This document shows positions 33,875-42,562 of a stretch of DNA of 64,000 nt, piece by piece (position 1 is the first letter of the stretch; each line of letters begins with the position of its first letter). The notes beneath the pieces were generated by a model. It did no database searches, had not been told where the DNA came from, and saw only the letters and a program-made list of their open reading frames with translations. The translations under genes were made by a program, and so were the position numbers. The DNA comes from Bermanella sp051277445 (GTDB taxonomy: Bacteria > Pseudomonadota > Gammaproteobacteria > Pseudomonadales > Oceanobacteraceae), in the NCBI GenBank assembly GCA_051277445.1, contig JBNMQC010000001.1, forward strand, positions 149,826-213,825, written 5' to 3'.

Positions 33875-35177
33875 CCATATCCAGCCCCAAGCGATCAATC
33901 ATCGTCTGGGGGATGGTTTCTAGCGGGGCATCGTTTAATTGCTCTGTGCGTAATAACCGAGCGCTGACATACAGCATGCTGCTGAGCATGTTGTGTTCCC
34001 CTGCGTACTCTGGCTCATTCTGATACCGAATCGCGCAACACACATCTTGTGGTAAATTCCATTGCTTTAACAAACTGCTGCTAATTTGCTCGCGGGTAAT
34101 GCCCATCAAGTGCTGTTCGATGAAATAGCGGTTGATGCTTGGATTCACCTCAATGTGGCGATTGATCATGCTGAAATGAGGCGGGAAAACGTGGCCTAAA
34201 ATTAAATAGCCAAAGTTATGCAATAAGCCACAAAGGTATGCCACCCCTTGGCTTGGGCGATGTTCCACCGGAATCGCGCGGCATAGTTCGGCCATTAACG
34301 CGGCGGTGTAAACGCTTTGCTGCCAAAAAGGAATGTACCCTTGAGGGCCATCTTTGGGCACGCTGAGGGTACGGCCAAGGGAAAGACCCAGTGCAAGATT
34401 GATCACAAGATCAAATCCTAGCACGCGAATCACGGCTTCTTGGATATTGGTAATGGAACCACTCACGCCGTAGTAAGGGCTATTGGCCCAGCTAATCACC
34501 TGGGCGCTTAAGCCTGGGTCTTTGCCAACCAGATTGGCCAGCTCTTCGGTTTCGGCGTCTTCGTCCATGCGTAGGTCGATAATCTTTTGAGCGGTTTCCG
34601 GCATGGGCGGCATATCGAGGGTTTCTTCCAAGCGTTGGTTAATGCGCAGCTGGGTGAAGTTCTCGATGGCGTTGTGAATTTGATCGCGATCGCTGTTTTG
34701 CCATTGGGCTTCAGGTAGCACCACCTCAGGGACGTTCACGCAATAATCCCCCACGCGCGCACTGCTGACTAAGGTTTGAAAATCGTTTTTGGGGATGCGT
34801 AACTCTTGCTCTTTACCGAGCACCATGATCATGTCGTCCAGTTCCAGCAGGGCTTGATCCACTAAGGTTTCAAAACCTGTGACTTGGGGCAGTGCTGGAA
34901 TGGCCTCAAGGTTTAAGCCTTGTCGAATGCGCTCGACCTTGTCTTTATCCACAGGGGTCAATTCGCGGGCCGTTTGTTTAAATACCTTGTTCAAATCCAA
35001 AATACGGTTAGCGGGATGAATGACTTGGACCCGACCATGGGTGTCTTCGAGTATGGCCAGTTGGGTAAGGACATGATTGTTGGTTGATGCTGTGGACATG
35101 GGTGAACTCGGTTGTGAAACACAATAGGTGATCTGCCATTCGTCTAACACTTTTTGCACGCGGCTAGGTAAGGTCAT
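33792..35177 (-). CDS. HDOD-domain protein with YbaK-like N-terminal domain
   Basis: 461 residues. Residues 1-150 look like the YbaK/aaRS-editing fold (LAILEDTHGRVQVIHPANRI, a Thr-Pro-Val segment, then PQVTGFE), and residues 165-390 form the HDOD domain (PPMPETAQKIIDLRMDEDA, DPGLSAQVISWANSPYYG, LCGLLHNFGYLILG). HDOD domains are HD-related and serve in signal transduction. Residues 395-461 are helical. The combination occurs in other marine and Pseudomonas-like bacteria, where its role is poorly known. Confidence 0.85.
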   Translation of the reverse strand: MTLPSRVQKVLDEWQITYCVSQPSSPMSTASTNNHVLTQLAILEDTHGRVQVIHPANRILDLNKVFKQTARELTPVDKDKVERIRQGLNLEAIPALPQVTGFETLVDQALLELDDMIMVLGKEQELRIPKNDFQTLVSSARVGDYCVNVPEVVLPEAQWQNSDRDQIHNAIENFTQLRINQRLEETLDMPPMPETAQKIIDLRMDEDAETEELANLVGKDPGLSAQVISWANSPYYGVSGSITNIQEAVIRVLGFDLVINLALGLSLGRTLSVPKDGPQGYIPFWQQSVYTAALMAELCRAIPVEHRPSQGVAYLCGLLHNFGYLILGHVFPPHFSMINRHIEVNPSINRYFIEQHLMGITREQISSSLLKQWNLPQDVCCAIRYQNEPEYAGEHNMLSSMLYVSARLLRTEQLNDAPLETIPQTMIDRLGLDMVKAEAALTKVMEAKDDLQEMARQLHQG

Positions 35178-35499
35178 AAGACTGCCTAATAATCGAAACC
35201 CTGTTCTTAACTATAGGCAAGGGAAGCAAGATTGACAGTGCACAAAGGCGGGAATAGACGTGAATTTTGTCCGCTTTTAAAATAGATGTGTAGAGGATTT
35301 AGGGGATAAATGTGTCCATATCCCTCTATGCACCATGGACCCTGCCAAGGGTTAATTGGGGTTATACTTAAGACTTATAGGAAGCGCTGCCCACTAGACA
35401 CATTGGTATATGGGTAATGTGCAGGGGTTCATGTTTTGTTTGGCACCTAGGTGAAAGCCAGGTGCCGATGTGCAGACTCATGGGACGTGTTTGTCCGTC
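35178..35499. other. intergenic region with one hairpin
   Basis: Three hundred and twenty bases with no gene. A hairpin GGCACCT/AGGTGCC (35442-35466, 11-nt loop) lies just downstream of the solute-binding protein gene on the minus strand, but with no T-run. The part next to the HDOD gene presumably holds its promoter. Confidence 0.6.
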
Positions 35500-36246
35500 T
35501 TAGCGTCCGTAGGTGCGTTCGATCACTTCAATTTGTCCCGACTGGCGGACTTTTTCAAACGCATCATTAATGGTTTTTAGAATCTTCGGGTCGGTTTGGT
35601 TATTGATGGCTAAATAAAGCGGCGTTTCTTTAAACGAGAGCACTGGCGTTAGGTCGTCGATATCGGCGCTGTCGGATGCCACATAGGGGCCCGATAATTC
35701 ATCGGCAATCCATAGGTCAATTTGCCCAAGCAGTAAGCGTTTTGGGTTGACGCTGTCGTTGGCAATAGAGGACACATTGAAGTTGTTTTTTTGTAAGAAC
35801 AAGGTCATGACATCGTCGTTATAGCCGCCAATGCGGTACTTGCGAGCGTCTTCTAATGAATCCAGCTGAATATCGGAGCCAGGTTTAGCAAACAGGGTCC
35901 AACGTATCTCTGTCAGTGGCCCTACCCAATAAAAGCTATCTTCTCGCTCATCTGAGCGCACGGTACAAAACAAACCATGGTTAACTTTTTGCTTCACCTT
36001 ACTGATGCTGTAATCCCAGTTACGTAGCTTAATTTGGGTTTTGTAAGGCAGGTGGGGCAGCATTTGTTTGACCACATCGGTGCATAGGCCGGAGATTTTT
36101 TCCGCTTTATGGGCAAAGGCTTTGCCATCGGATGTCATGTTGTATGGGGGAAATTGCTCGGTAAAAAAGGTGAACTTGGTTTCGGCGTGAGCAAATAACG
36201 TGGCGCTGGTGAATGCGATTATCAATAGCAGGTTTTTAGCGGTCAT
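35500..36246 (-). CDS. periplasmic solute-binding protein (family 3), not linked to a permease
   Basis: 248 residues: signal peptide (cleavage after HAE region, about residue 21), then a two-lobe binding fold of the amino-acid type, beginning FFTEQFPPYNM and with the DLWIADELSGPYV hinge. No ABC permease is near, and many such single proteins in marine bacteria are not transport parts. Its function is open. A 59-bp gap separates it from recG. Confidence 0.82.
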   Translation of the reverse strand: MTAKNLLLIIAFTSATLFAHAETKFTFFTEQFPPYNMTSDGKAFAHKAEKISGLCTDVVKQMLPHLPYKTQIKLRNWDYSISKVKQKVNHGLFCTVRSDEREDSFYWVGPLTEIRWTLFAKPGSDIQLDSLEDARKYRIGGYNDDVMTLFLQKNNFNVSSIANDSVNPKRLLLGQIDLWIADELSGPYVASDSADIDDLTPVLSFKETPLYLAINNQTDPKILKTINDAFEKVRQSGQIEVIERTYGR

Positions 36247-36305
36247 GGAGCGTCCGTTTAATATGGGCGGGTTGGGTGGCGCATATTAACCAATATGGAG
36301 CAGGA

Positions 36306-38396
36306 TTACACCTGACCGTAACGCAGGTTTTCACCCAGCCAACGATCAATTAATAACGGAATAATCTGTGGCGCTTGGTGTTGGCAAAGCGCAGCCCAGT
36401 GTTTAATGTCTTCGAGCAAATAGCCATCGCGTTGCAAGTCGGCAATGCGCATTTGCATCAAACCCGTTTGGCGGGTGCCGAGTACTTCCCCTGGACCACG
36501 AATTTGTAAATCAATCTCGGCGATTTTAAATCCGTCAGTGGTGTCACGCATGGCCTGAATGCGCTGTTTGCCTGAATCCCCCAAGGGCGTGTGGTACATC
36601 AAAACACAATGGCTTTCTGCGGTGCCCCGGCCCACGCGTCCGCGTAACTGGTGCAGCTGGGCAAGACCTAAGCGCTCTGGATTTTCGATGATCATTAAGC
36701 TGGCATTGGGGACATCGACCCCCACCTCAATGACGGTGGTGGCCACTAATAAATGAATGTCACCTTGTTTAAAGCGAGCCATGATGTCCGCTTTCTCTTG
36801 CGGCTTTAAGCGGCCATGCACAAGACCTATGTTCAGCTCAGGTAAGGCTTCTTGCAATGTTTGCGCGGTGACCTCAGCGGCTTGCGCCTCAAGGGCTTCG
36901 CTTTCTTCAATTAGGGTGCACACCCAATAGGCTTGTCGGCCTGATAAACAGGCACCGCGAATGCGCTCCACCACTTGTTCACGACGGTGCTGGTCTATGG
37001 CTACGGTGTTCACAGGGGTGCGACCTGGGGGCAGCTCGTCAATGATACTGGTATCTAAGTCTGCATAGGCTGTCATGGCCAGTGTGCGCGGAATAGGGGT
37101 GGCGGTCATAATCAATTGGTGTGGGCTGATCTGTTTGCCTTTCTGCCTTAAGGCTAAGCGCTGATGGACCCCAAAGCGGTGTTGCTCATCGATAATGGCA
37201 AAGCCTAAGTTGGCAAACTCCACATCGTCTTGAAACAAGGCGTGGGTGCCAATCACCATTTGTGCTTGCCCGCTGGCTATGGCTTCAAGGGCCGCCACAC
37301 GGGCTTTGCCTTTCACTTTGCCGGCCAGCCAAGCCAGTTGGATGCCTAAAGGCTCAAACCAGATTTGAAAGTTTTTAAAATGTTGTTCAGCGAGAATTTC
37401 AGTGGGGGCCATCAAAGCCACTTGATAGCCTTGCTCTAAGGCACTTAACGCCGCCAACGCCGCCACCAGCGTTTTACCGGAACCCACATCCCCTTGTACC
37501 AAGCGCAGCATAGGGTAACCCTTACTTAGGTCTTGCTGGATTTCATTGACCACACGTTGTTGGGCTGCGGTGGGCTTGAAGGGCAGGTTTGATAAAAACG
37601 GTGCTTTTAATGCGCTAGATTCCGCTAATATCGGCGCTTGGTCCTGTTGAATCGTCGCGCGCATTTTTAACAGGCTTAAGTTATGGGCCAGCAGCTCTTC
37701 CATGATCAAACGCTTTTGCGCGGGATGCTGATTGTGCTCTAGCTCTTCCAAGTTGGCCCCAGTTGGCGGCTGGTGTAAATACAGCAGGGCGCTGCGTAAG
37801 TCCGGTAGCTGATAAGGATCGAGAAAAGCCTGTGGAATTAAGTCATCAATGGCGCGCCCTTTTTTTAGCAGCATCACCACCTGTGTCATGAGTTGTCGCC
37901 AGCGGGCTTGCGTTAAACCCTCTGTGCTTGGGTAAATAGGTGTGAGCGTGTCTTCGGTGGGCAGGGCTGATAACGCCTCAACAAACTGATATTCAGGGTG
38001 GTACAGTTCAAGCCCTGCGCGGCCTCGACGTACCTCACCATAGCAGCGAATACGGGCGCCCTTTTGCAGGTTGTTTTTTTGTGCCCCACTAAAATGATAA
38101 AAACGCAGGGTGATGGTGCCTGTACCGTCTTGCAGACGAACCGCTAACGAGCGGCGTTTGCCGAACACCACATCGGCCAGCATGATTTCCCCCTCAATGA
38201 CCACGTCCATGTTGGGACGTAAGCTGCCAATGGGGCTAATGCGGGTACGGTCTTGGTAACGCAGGGGTAAGTGGAACAGCAAATCCTGAATAGAATGAAT
38301 GCCGAGCTTTGCCAGCTTTTCAGCCAGCTTATCGCCCACATTCTTTAACTCTGTCACCGGCGATGAGCCAAGGGATTGCTCTAGAACAGTTGACAT
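36306..38396 (-). CDS. recG: ATP-dependent DNA helicase RecG
   Basis: 696 residues, the normal length. The wedge/OB domain (about 1-180) is followed by the superfamily 2 motor: Walker A in QGDVGSGKT, DEQH box in IIDEQHRFG, motif III MTATPIPRTLA, motif VI in QLRGRVGRG. It regresses stalled replication forks and unwinds branched DNA. Its start overlaps the end of oxyR by 16 bp, so the two are co-transcribed. Confidence 0.96.
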   Translation of the reverse strand: MSTVLEQSLGSSPVTELKNVGDKLAEKLAKLGIHSIQDLLFHLPLRYQDRTRISPIGSLRPNMDVVIEGEIMLADVVFGKRRSLAVRLQDGTGTITLRFYHFSGAQKNNLQKGARIRCYGEVRRGRAGLELYHPEYQFVEALSALPTEDTLTPIYPSTEGLTQARWRQLMTQVVMLLKKGRAIDDLIPQAFLDPYQLPDLRSALLYLHQPPTGANLEELEHNQHPAQKRLIMEELLAHNLSLLKMRATIQQDQAPILAESSALKAPFLSNLPFKPTAAQQRVVNEIQQDLSKGYPMLRLVQGDVGSGKTLVAALAALSALEQGYQVALMAPTEILAEQHFKNFQIWFEPLGIQLAWLAGKVKGKARVAALEAIASGQAQMVIGTHALFQDDVEFANLGFAIIDEQHRFGVHQRLALRQKGKQISPHQLIMTATPIPRTLAMTAYADLDTSIIDELPPGRTPVNTVAIDQHRREQVVERIRGACLSGRQAYWVCTLIEESEALEAQAAEVTAQTLQEALPELNIGLVHGRLKPQEKADIMARFKQGDIHLLVATTVIEVGVDVPNASLMIIENPERLGLAQLHQLRGRVGRGTAESHCVLMYHTPLGDSGKQRIQAMRDTTDGFKIAEIDLQIRGPGEVLGTRQTGLMQMRIADLQRDGYLLEDIKHWAALCQHQAPQIIPLLIDRWLGENLRYGQV

Positions 38397-39283
38397 AAAC
38401 TGGCTGCTTGGGTGATGAGGTCCACCGCTTTGGGTCTAGGGAAGCTGGCGCGCCAAGCAATGGCCACGGTGCGCGACGGCTGTGGTCGCACAAACGGGCG
38501 TGTTTCTAACCAGCCATTGGCATACAAGCCCACACCGGTTGCGCTTTTAGGCAAAACAGTAATGCCCAAGCCAGAAGCCACCATGTGGCGCAAGGTTTCT
38601 AATGAACTGCCTTCAGCGATGGACTTAAGCTTGGTGTTGGGGTTTTTGTGCAAGGCCGGACACATATCCAATACCTGATCTCTAAAGCAGTGGCCTTCGC
38701 CCAGTAATAATAAATCACTGTCAGGCAGAAGCTCGGGTTTGATGGATTTGTGCTTAAGCCAGTCGTGCCCTTTGGGCAGCAGCACTTCAAATGCTTCATC
38801 GTACAAGGGCTTGGTTAATACATCGGTTTCGTTAAATGGCAGAGCGATGATGATCACATCCAGCTCCCCTTCACGCAGTTTTTTGCGCAACACGCGCGTG
38901 TAATTTTCTTCGATGTACAAGGGCATATCGGGGGCAAGCTGTTGCACTTGAGGAATGAGATGCGGGAATAGGTAAGGACCTATGGTAAAAATAGCGCCAA
39001 TCTTCAACGGCCCTTTTAATTGGTCTTTACCGCCTGTGGCAATGTCTTTGAGCGAGCGGACATTCTCTAGAACCACTTGGGCTTGATGCACCACCTGTTC
39101 ACCCAAGGGGGTAACGGAAACCGTATTTTTCGAGCGCTCAAATAAGCTGATGCCTAATTCGCTTTCTAGCTTCTTTATGGCCACACTCAAGGTAGGCTGG
39201 CTGACAAAGCAACGCTCAGCGGCACGGCCAAAATGACGTTCTTGGGCAAGGGCCACAATGTATTTTAATTCCGATAACGTCAT
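38381..39283 (-). CDS. oxyR: hydrogen peroxide-inducible regulator OxyR
   Basis: 300-residue LysR-type regulator. The helix-turn-helix is in the first 60 residues (HFGRAAERCFVSQPTLSVAI). The redox-active cysteines are at residues 199 and 208 (GEGHCFRDQVLDMC), the same positions as in E. coli OxyR, and the surrounding His-Cys-x-Arg-Asp matches. On oxidation by peroxide it forms the disulphide and activates catalase and other genes. It heads the oxyR-recG operon; a possible OxyR site lies upstream at 39379-39393. Confidence 0.95.
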   Translation of the reverse strand: MTLSELKYIVALAQERHFGRAAERCFVSQPTLSVAIKKLESELGISLFERSKNTVSVTPLGEQVVHQAQVVLENVRSLKDIATGGKDQLKGPLKIGAIFTIGPYLFPHLIPQVQQLAPDMPLYIEENYTRVLRKKLREGELDVIIIALPFNETDVLTKPLYDEAFEVLLPKGHDWLKHKSIKPELLPDSDLLLLGEGHCFRDQVLDMCPALHKNPNTKLKSIAEGSSLETLRHMVASGLGITVLPKSATGVGLYANGWLETRPFVRPQPSRTVAIAWRASFPRPKAVDLITQAASLCQLF

Positions 39284-39375
39284 GTTTTGATTGCCTTATG
39301 AATCCGTTATAGTGCGCACAAAGCCTCAGTGCATTGTTCGTCTAAGCTTAACCACAGCGGTGACGTAAATAAAGC

Positions 39376-39396
39376 ATGATAGTCGCTTTCTATCAT
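39376..39396. promoter_or_regulatory. possible OxyR-binding half site
   Basis: ATGATAG-N7-CTATCAT is a perfect inverted repeat and includes ATAG-N7-CTAT, the core of the OxyR half-site. The inner T and A of the consensus are not kept. It lies between oxyR and the divergent YeeZ-like gene, just ahead of that gene's AAGGAG. Confidence 0.5.
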
Positions 39397-39407
39397 AAGG
39401 AGTAGAT

Positions 39408-40265
39408 ATGTCGCGTATTCTAATCGTGGGAAGTGGAGACATCGGCGGTGGACTGGCCAAGTCGCTCGCCGCTAAAGGTCATACTGTGTGGGGTATGCGT
39501 CGCAGTGATCAGCCCATTGGTGAGGGCGTCACCACCCTCAGCGCCGATGTCTCCGACATGGAGACCCTCATCGGGCAGATCCCTGAGTCCTTGGATTATG
39601 TGGTGTACTCCATTGCCAGCCCAGAATTCTCAGAAGAAGGCTATGACTTATATTATGTGCACGGCTTGGTGCACATTCTTGCGTTACTAAAACAGCAGCA
39701 TGCAGAGCCTAAACGAGTCATCTTTGTTTCCAGTACCAGTACTTATCCACAGCATGACGGCTCTTGGGTCGATGAAACCACACCCGCTGAACCCACCGCA
39801 TTTGCCGGCCGTAAAATGCTAGAAGCGGAAAGCAAACTGGCAGACAGCGAATTTCCCCATACCATTGTGCGCTTTAGTGGTATTTATGGCCCAGGGCGAA
39901 CGCGCCTGATCAACCAAGCCAAAAGCGGCAGTCATTGTGACCCAGAGCCTGAGTTGTGGACGAATCGTATTCACCGAGATGATTGCATTGGTGTATTGGA
40001 ATTTATGATCGAGCAAGATATGGCGGGTAAACCCTTGGATAACCTGTATATCGGCACGGATTGTCAGCCCACCACCTTTTTTGAGATATTAGAGTGGTTG
40101 AAAGACCGCATCAGTGATGTGGAGCCAGACCACGATGTGCCGGAGGCATCGCGCCGAGGCAATAAGCGTCTATCTAATAAGCGCTTACTGGATGCGGGCT
40201 ACCAATTTAAATACGAGCATTACCAGCAAGGGTATGACGAGATACTGACCGAAATGGGTTATTGA
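39408..40265 (+). CDS. NAD(P)-dependent epimerase-like protein (YeeZ family)
   Basis: 285 residues: extended SDR fold with the dinucleotide site ILIVGSGDIGGGLA at residues 4-17, the Ser-rich active segment FVSSTSTYPQHDG and a YxxxK-like position degenerated (FAGRKMLEAE), as usual for this subgroup. The YeeZ family is close to nucleoside-sugar epimerases but has no firm substrate. It is preceded by AAGGAG and divergent from oxyR. Confidence 0.85.
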   Translation: MSRILIVGSGDIGGGLAKSLAAKGHTVWGMRRSDQPIGEGVTTLSADVSDMETLIGQIPESLDYVVYSIASPEFSEEGYDLYYVHGLVHILALLKQQHAEPKRVIFVSSTSTYPQHDGSWVDETTPAEPTAFAGRKMLEAESKLADSEFPHTIVRFSGIYGPGRTRLINQAKSGSHCDPEPELWTNRIHRDDCIGVLEFMIEQDMAGKPLDNLYIGTDCQPTTFFEILEWLKDRISDVEPDHDVPEASRRGNKRLSNKRLLDAGYQFKYEHYQQGYDEILTEMGY

Positions 40266-40298
40266 GCGTGCAAGCTTAATGACTAAACTCAAAGCACA

Positions 40299-40328
40299 AA
40301 AAAAGGCGTCTAATTAGACGCCTTTTTT
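40299..40328. terminator. bidirectional terminator
   Basis: GGCGTCTAATTAGACGCC (18-bp palindrome) flanked by A on one side and T on the other. It stops the YeeZ-like gene and the convergent small gene. Confidence 0.88.
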
Positions 40329-40341
40329 ATGGGAGTAAGGA

Positions 40342-40674
40342 TTACTCGTCTTCGTATTCAATTTTTCGGCCATTGCTTGAGCAGCCTAAACAGCGCACAA
40401 ACGTGGCTTTTGCAGGGGTAAGCACCAGTACATCTGCGGCGTCGCCAGCGTTACCGCCTAATAAACTAAATGGCAATGTCGCTACCCAAATCACCGTGCC
40501 TACTGCCGTGGCTACTAATGTCAGTGGACGGACAATTAACCCGTCAAACGCCATGGCTGCGGCAGAAGGGGTTTCATCAATTTCTTGGGCTTGTGCGTGC
40601 ATCGGCAAGGCAAACATGCACACAGCGGTTAAGATCATCATGCCGTGTTTAAACTGGCTAAGAAGATTAAGCAT
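40342..40674 (-). CDS. small exported protein of unknown function
   Basis: 110 residues from ATG 40674 (AAGGA 8 bp upstream; the ATG at 40698 is upstream of that site). A signal peptide ends at AQA, then comes a hydrophobic stretch (LTLVATAVGTVIWVATLPFSLLGG) and a C-terminal Cys pair (VRCLGCSS). Relatives occur beside mutM in other gammaproteobacteria, sometimes called multidrug transporter without evidence. The hydrophobic stretch may be a membrane helix. Confidence 0.7.
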   Translation of the reverse strand: MLNLLSQFKHGMMILTAVCMFALPMHAQAQEIDETPSAAAMAFDGLIVRPLTLVATAVGTVIWVATLPFSLLGGNAGDAADVLVLTPAKATFVRCLGCSSNGRKIEYEDE

Positions 40675-40750
40675 TATTATTGTCCTTGTACTTGGCACTT
40701 ATTATTGACCGAACTATATCAGCTTTTCTCGCAAGAAGGCGAGCATCTCG

Positions 40751-41581
40751 TCAATTTTGGCACTGGCTGCAATAAAATGTGCTGCGTTGGCCCTGAGTGA
40801 TCTGTTTAATTGGGGCATCACACTGCATGCATGGGTCATCTTTACGACCATAAACATTCAGTTGTTGGGCAAAATACCCAGGCTTACCGTCACTGCCCAC
40901 AAAATCTTTTAATGTGGTGCCACCTTGTGCAATGGCCTTGGCCAGCACCTGTTTAATTTGCTCCGCAAACAGATCGTATTTAGCTCGGCTGATTTTACCC
41001 GCGGCTTTTTTCGGATTGATGCCGCTTAAAAAGAGCGACTCACTGGCGTAGATGTTCCCCACGCCCACCACGATTTTTTGATCCATGATGAAGGTTTTCA
41101 CGGCACCGGTGCGTTTTCGGCTTTTATTGAAGAGATACTCGCCATCAAAGTCGTCGCTTAATGGCTCAGGCCCTAAATGATCGAGCCATTTGTTCTCATC
41201 GCTGTCTACGGCTTGCCATAGGCAAGCCCCAAAGCGGCGTGGATCGGTAAAGCGCAGCAATAAATCTTGCGAGAACACCAAGTCAAAGTGCTCATGCTTA
41301 AGGGGTTCAGGTGCCATCCCTTTTACGACCCTTAGAGAGCCCGACATCCCTAGATGAATAATTATCGTGCCTTTAATTTTGCTTTTGCCGATATCAATCA
41401 ATAAATACTTAGCGCGACGGCGCACCGCCAATACCGTTTGGCCTTTTACTAATTTTGCTAAGTCATCTGGAATGGGCCAGCGTAATTGGGGTTGGCGCAC
41501 CACTAATTTGGTAATGATCTTGCCTTCGATATGCGGCGCGATGCCAGAGCGGGTGGTTTCGACTTCGGGAAGTTCAGGCAT
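40751..41581 (-). CDS. mutM: formamidopyrimidine-DNA glycosylase MutM (Fpg)
   Basis: 276 residues. It starts MPELPEVE with the catalytic Pro2 and Glu3, has the lesion-recognition Lys in the beta hairpin (RRRAKYLL), the helix-two-turn-helix (GVGNIYASESLF) and the C-terminal zinc finger (C-x2-C ... C-x2-C). It removes 8-oxoguanine and formamidopyrimidines. It follows the ribosomal protein genes by about 230 bp, on the same strand. Confidence 0.97.
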   Translation of the reverse strand: MPELPEVETTRSGIAPHIEGKIITKLVVRQPQLRWPIPDDLAKLVKGQTVLAVRRRAKYLLIDIGKSKIKGTIIIHLGMSGSLRVVKGMAPEPLKHEHFDLVFSQDLLLRFTDPRRFGACLWQAVDSDENKWLDHLGPEPLSDDFDGEYLFNKSRKRTGAVKTFIMDQKIVVGVGNIYASESLFLSGINPKKAAGKISRAKYDLFAEQIKQVLAKAIAQGGTTLKDFVGSDGKPGYFAQQLNVYGRKDDPCMQCDAPIKQITQGQRSTFYCSQCQN

Positions 41582-41756
41582 GGGATGCTAGGCGCTGTAC
41601 AGAAAACGGAAGGGCAGTTTAACATAATGTTGAGAAGTGAGATGTCCCTTCGACTGCTCGTCTATTTTAAAGGGCCATTAGAACGAGTTAGTTAGAAAGC
41701 TTTGATAACTAATCATAAAGATACACACTGTCCATCTAACGTTTAACGACAGGCAC

Positions 41757-41785
41757 AAAAAAGCCCACTAAAAAGTGGGCTTTTC
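41757..41785 (-). terminator. terminator of rpmB-rpmG
   Basis: Stem AAAAGCCCACT/AGTGGGCTTTT with an AAAA loop; on the minus strand it is directly downstream of rpmG. Confidence 0.9.
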
Positions 41786-41807
41786 TTATACAAGACTCAA
41801 AAATCAA

Positions 41808-41972
41808 TTACTTGATTTTAGCTTCTTTGTACATAACGTGCTGACGGATCGTAGGATCGAATTTCTTCATTTCCAACTTGTCAGGCATGATGCGTTTGTT
41901 CTTAGTAGTGGTGTAGAAGTGACCAGTACCAGCAGAAGAAACCATACGGATTTTTTCACGAATTGCAGCCAT
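41808..41972 (-). CDS. rpmG: ribosomal protein bL33
   Basis: 54-residue protein: MAAIREKIRMVSSAGTGHFY then TTTKNK and KFDP, the normal bL33 sequence. It is the cysteine-free form (no CxxC zinc knuckles), so it does not need zinc. It is in the large subunit, follows rpmB by 11 bp in the usual rpmBG operon. Confidence 0.97.
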   Translation of the reverse strand: MAAIREKIRMVSSAGTGHFYTTTKNKRIMPDKLEMKKFDPTIRQHVMYKEAKIK

Positions 41973-41983
41973 GGTAAGACCCC

Positions 41984-42220
41984 TTAAACTTTTTCGCCGC
42001 GAGCACGTAGTTCAGCTAGAACTGTGTCGATGCCTTTTTTGTCGATGATACGCATTGCTTTAGTAGTAAGGCGTAGTTTTACAAAACGATTTTCGCTCTC
42101 AACCCAAAAACGGTGTGTTTGAAGGTTTGGAAGGAAGCGACGCTTAGTTCTGTTGTTAGCGTGCGATACATTGTTACCTGTTACAGGGCGTTTACCCGTA
42201 ACCTGACAAACTTTAGCCAT
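41984..42220 (-). CDS. rpmB: ribosomal protein bL28
   Basis: 78 residues, the typical length, starting MAKVCQVTGKRPVTGNNVSH with SHANNRTKRRF, the hallmark of bL28. Also lacks the paired zinc cysteines. First gene of rpmB-rpmG. Confidence 0.97.
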   Translation of the reverse strand: MAKVCQVTGKRPVTGNNVSHANNRTKRRFLPNLQTHRFWVESENRFVKLRLTTKAMRIIDKKGIDTVLAELRARGEKV

Positions 42221-42562
42221 TGTTATGCCCCGATTTATCGAAATATGCGACTAATTGAAAAATTCGTTCGGGGCTAGTGTTGACGCGCCTTTCAAGCCTT
42301 TCGACTTAACTAGCGGCTACCCCGTCTAAAAAGAGCTGCGTTTTATACCAAAAAACCTAAGCGATAGCAAGGAGATTGAGTAAAAATTGAACGTGGCCAC
42401 ATGTGGATTTGTGTTAAATCCGGTGCCTGTCATGAATGCCTCTATACTCAATAGATGGCGCAGCGGGCGCCATTATAACAGGCTGATTCTATGGCGCTAT
42501 TTGTCTTTGAGTTTTTTGTTTAAATAATCAGCAATACTGAGAGGGGCAGGTGGGTTGAGGGT
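42221..42562. other. divergent promoter region rpmB / cyaA with a hairpin
   Basis: No gene. It must contain the rpmB promoter (minus) and the cyaA promoter (plus). A perfect ATGGCGC/GCGCCAT hairpin (42455-42473) lies about 90 bp before cyaA. I saw no clear CRP-binding palindrome, though cyaA genes are often CRP-controlled. Confidence 0.55.

Noticed and set aside
40373..40708. Plus-strand gene opposite the small exported protein
   Set aside because: Antisense frame; the minus-strand protein has the ribosome site and a signal peptide.
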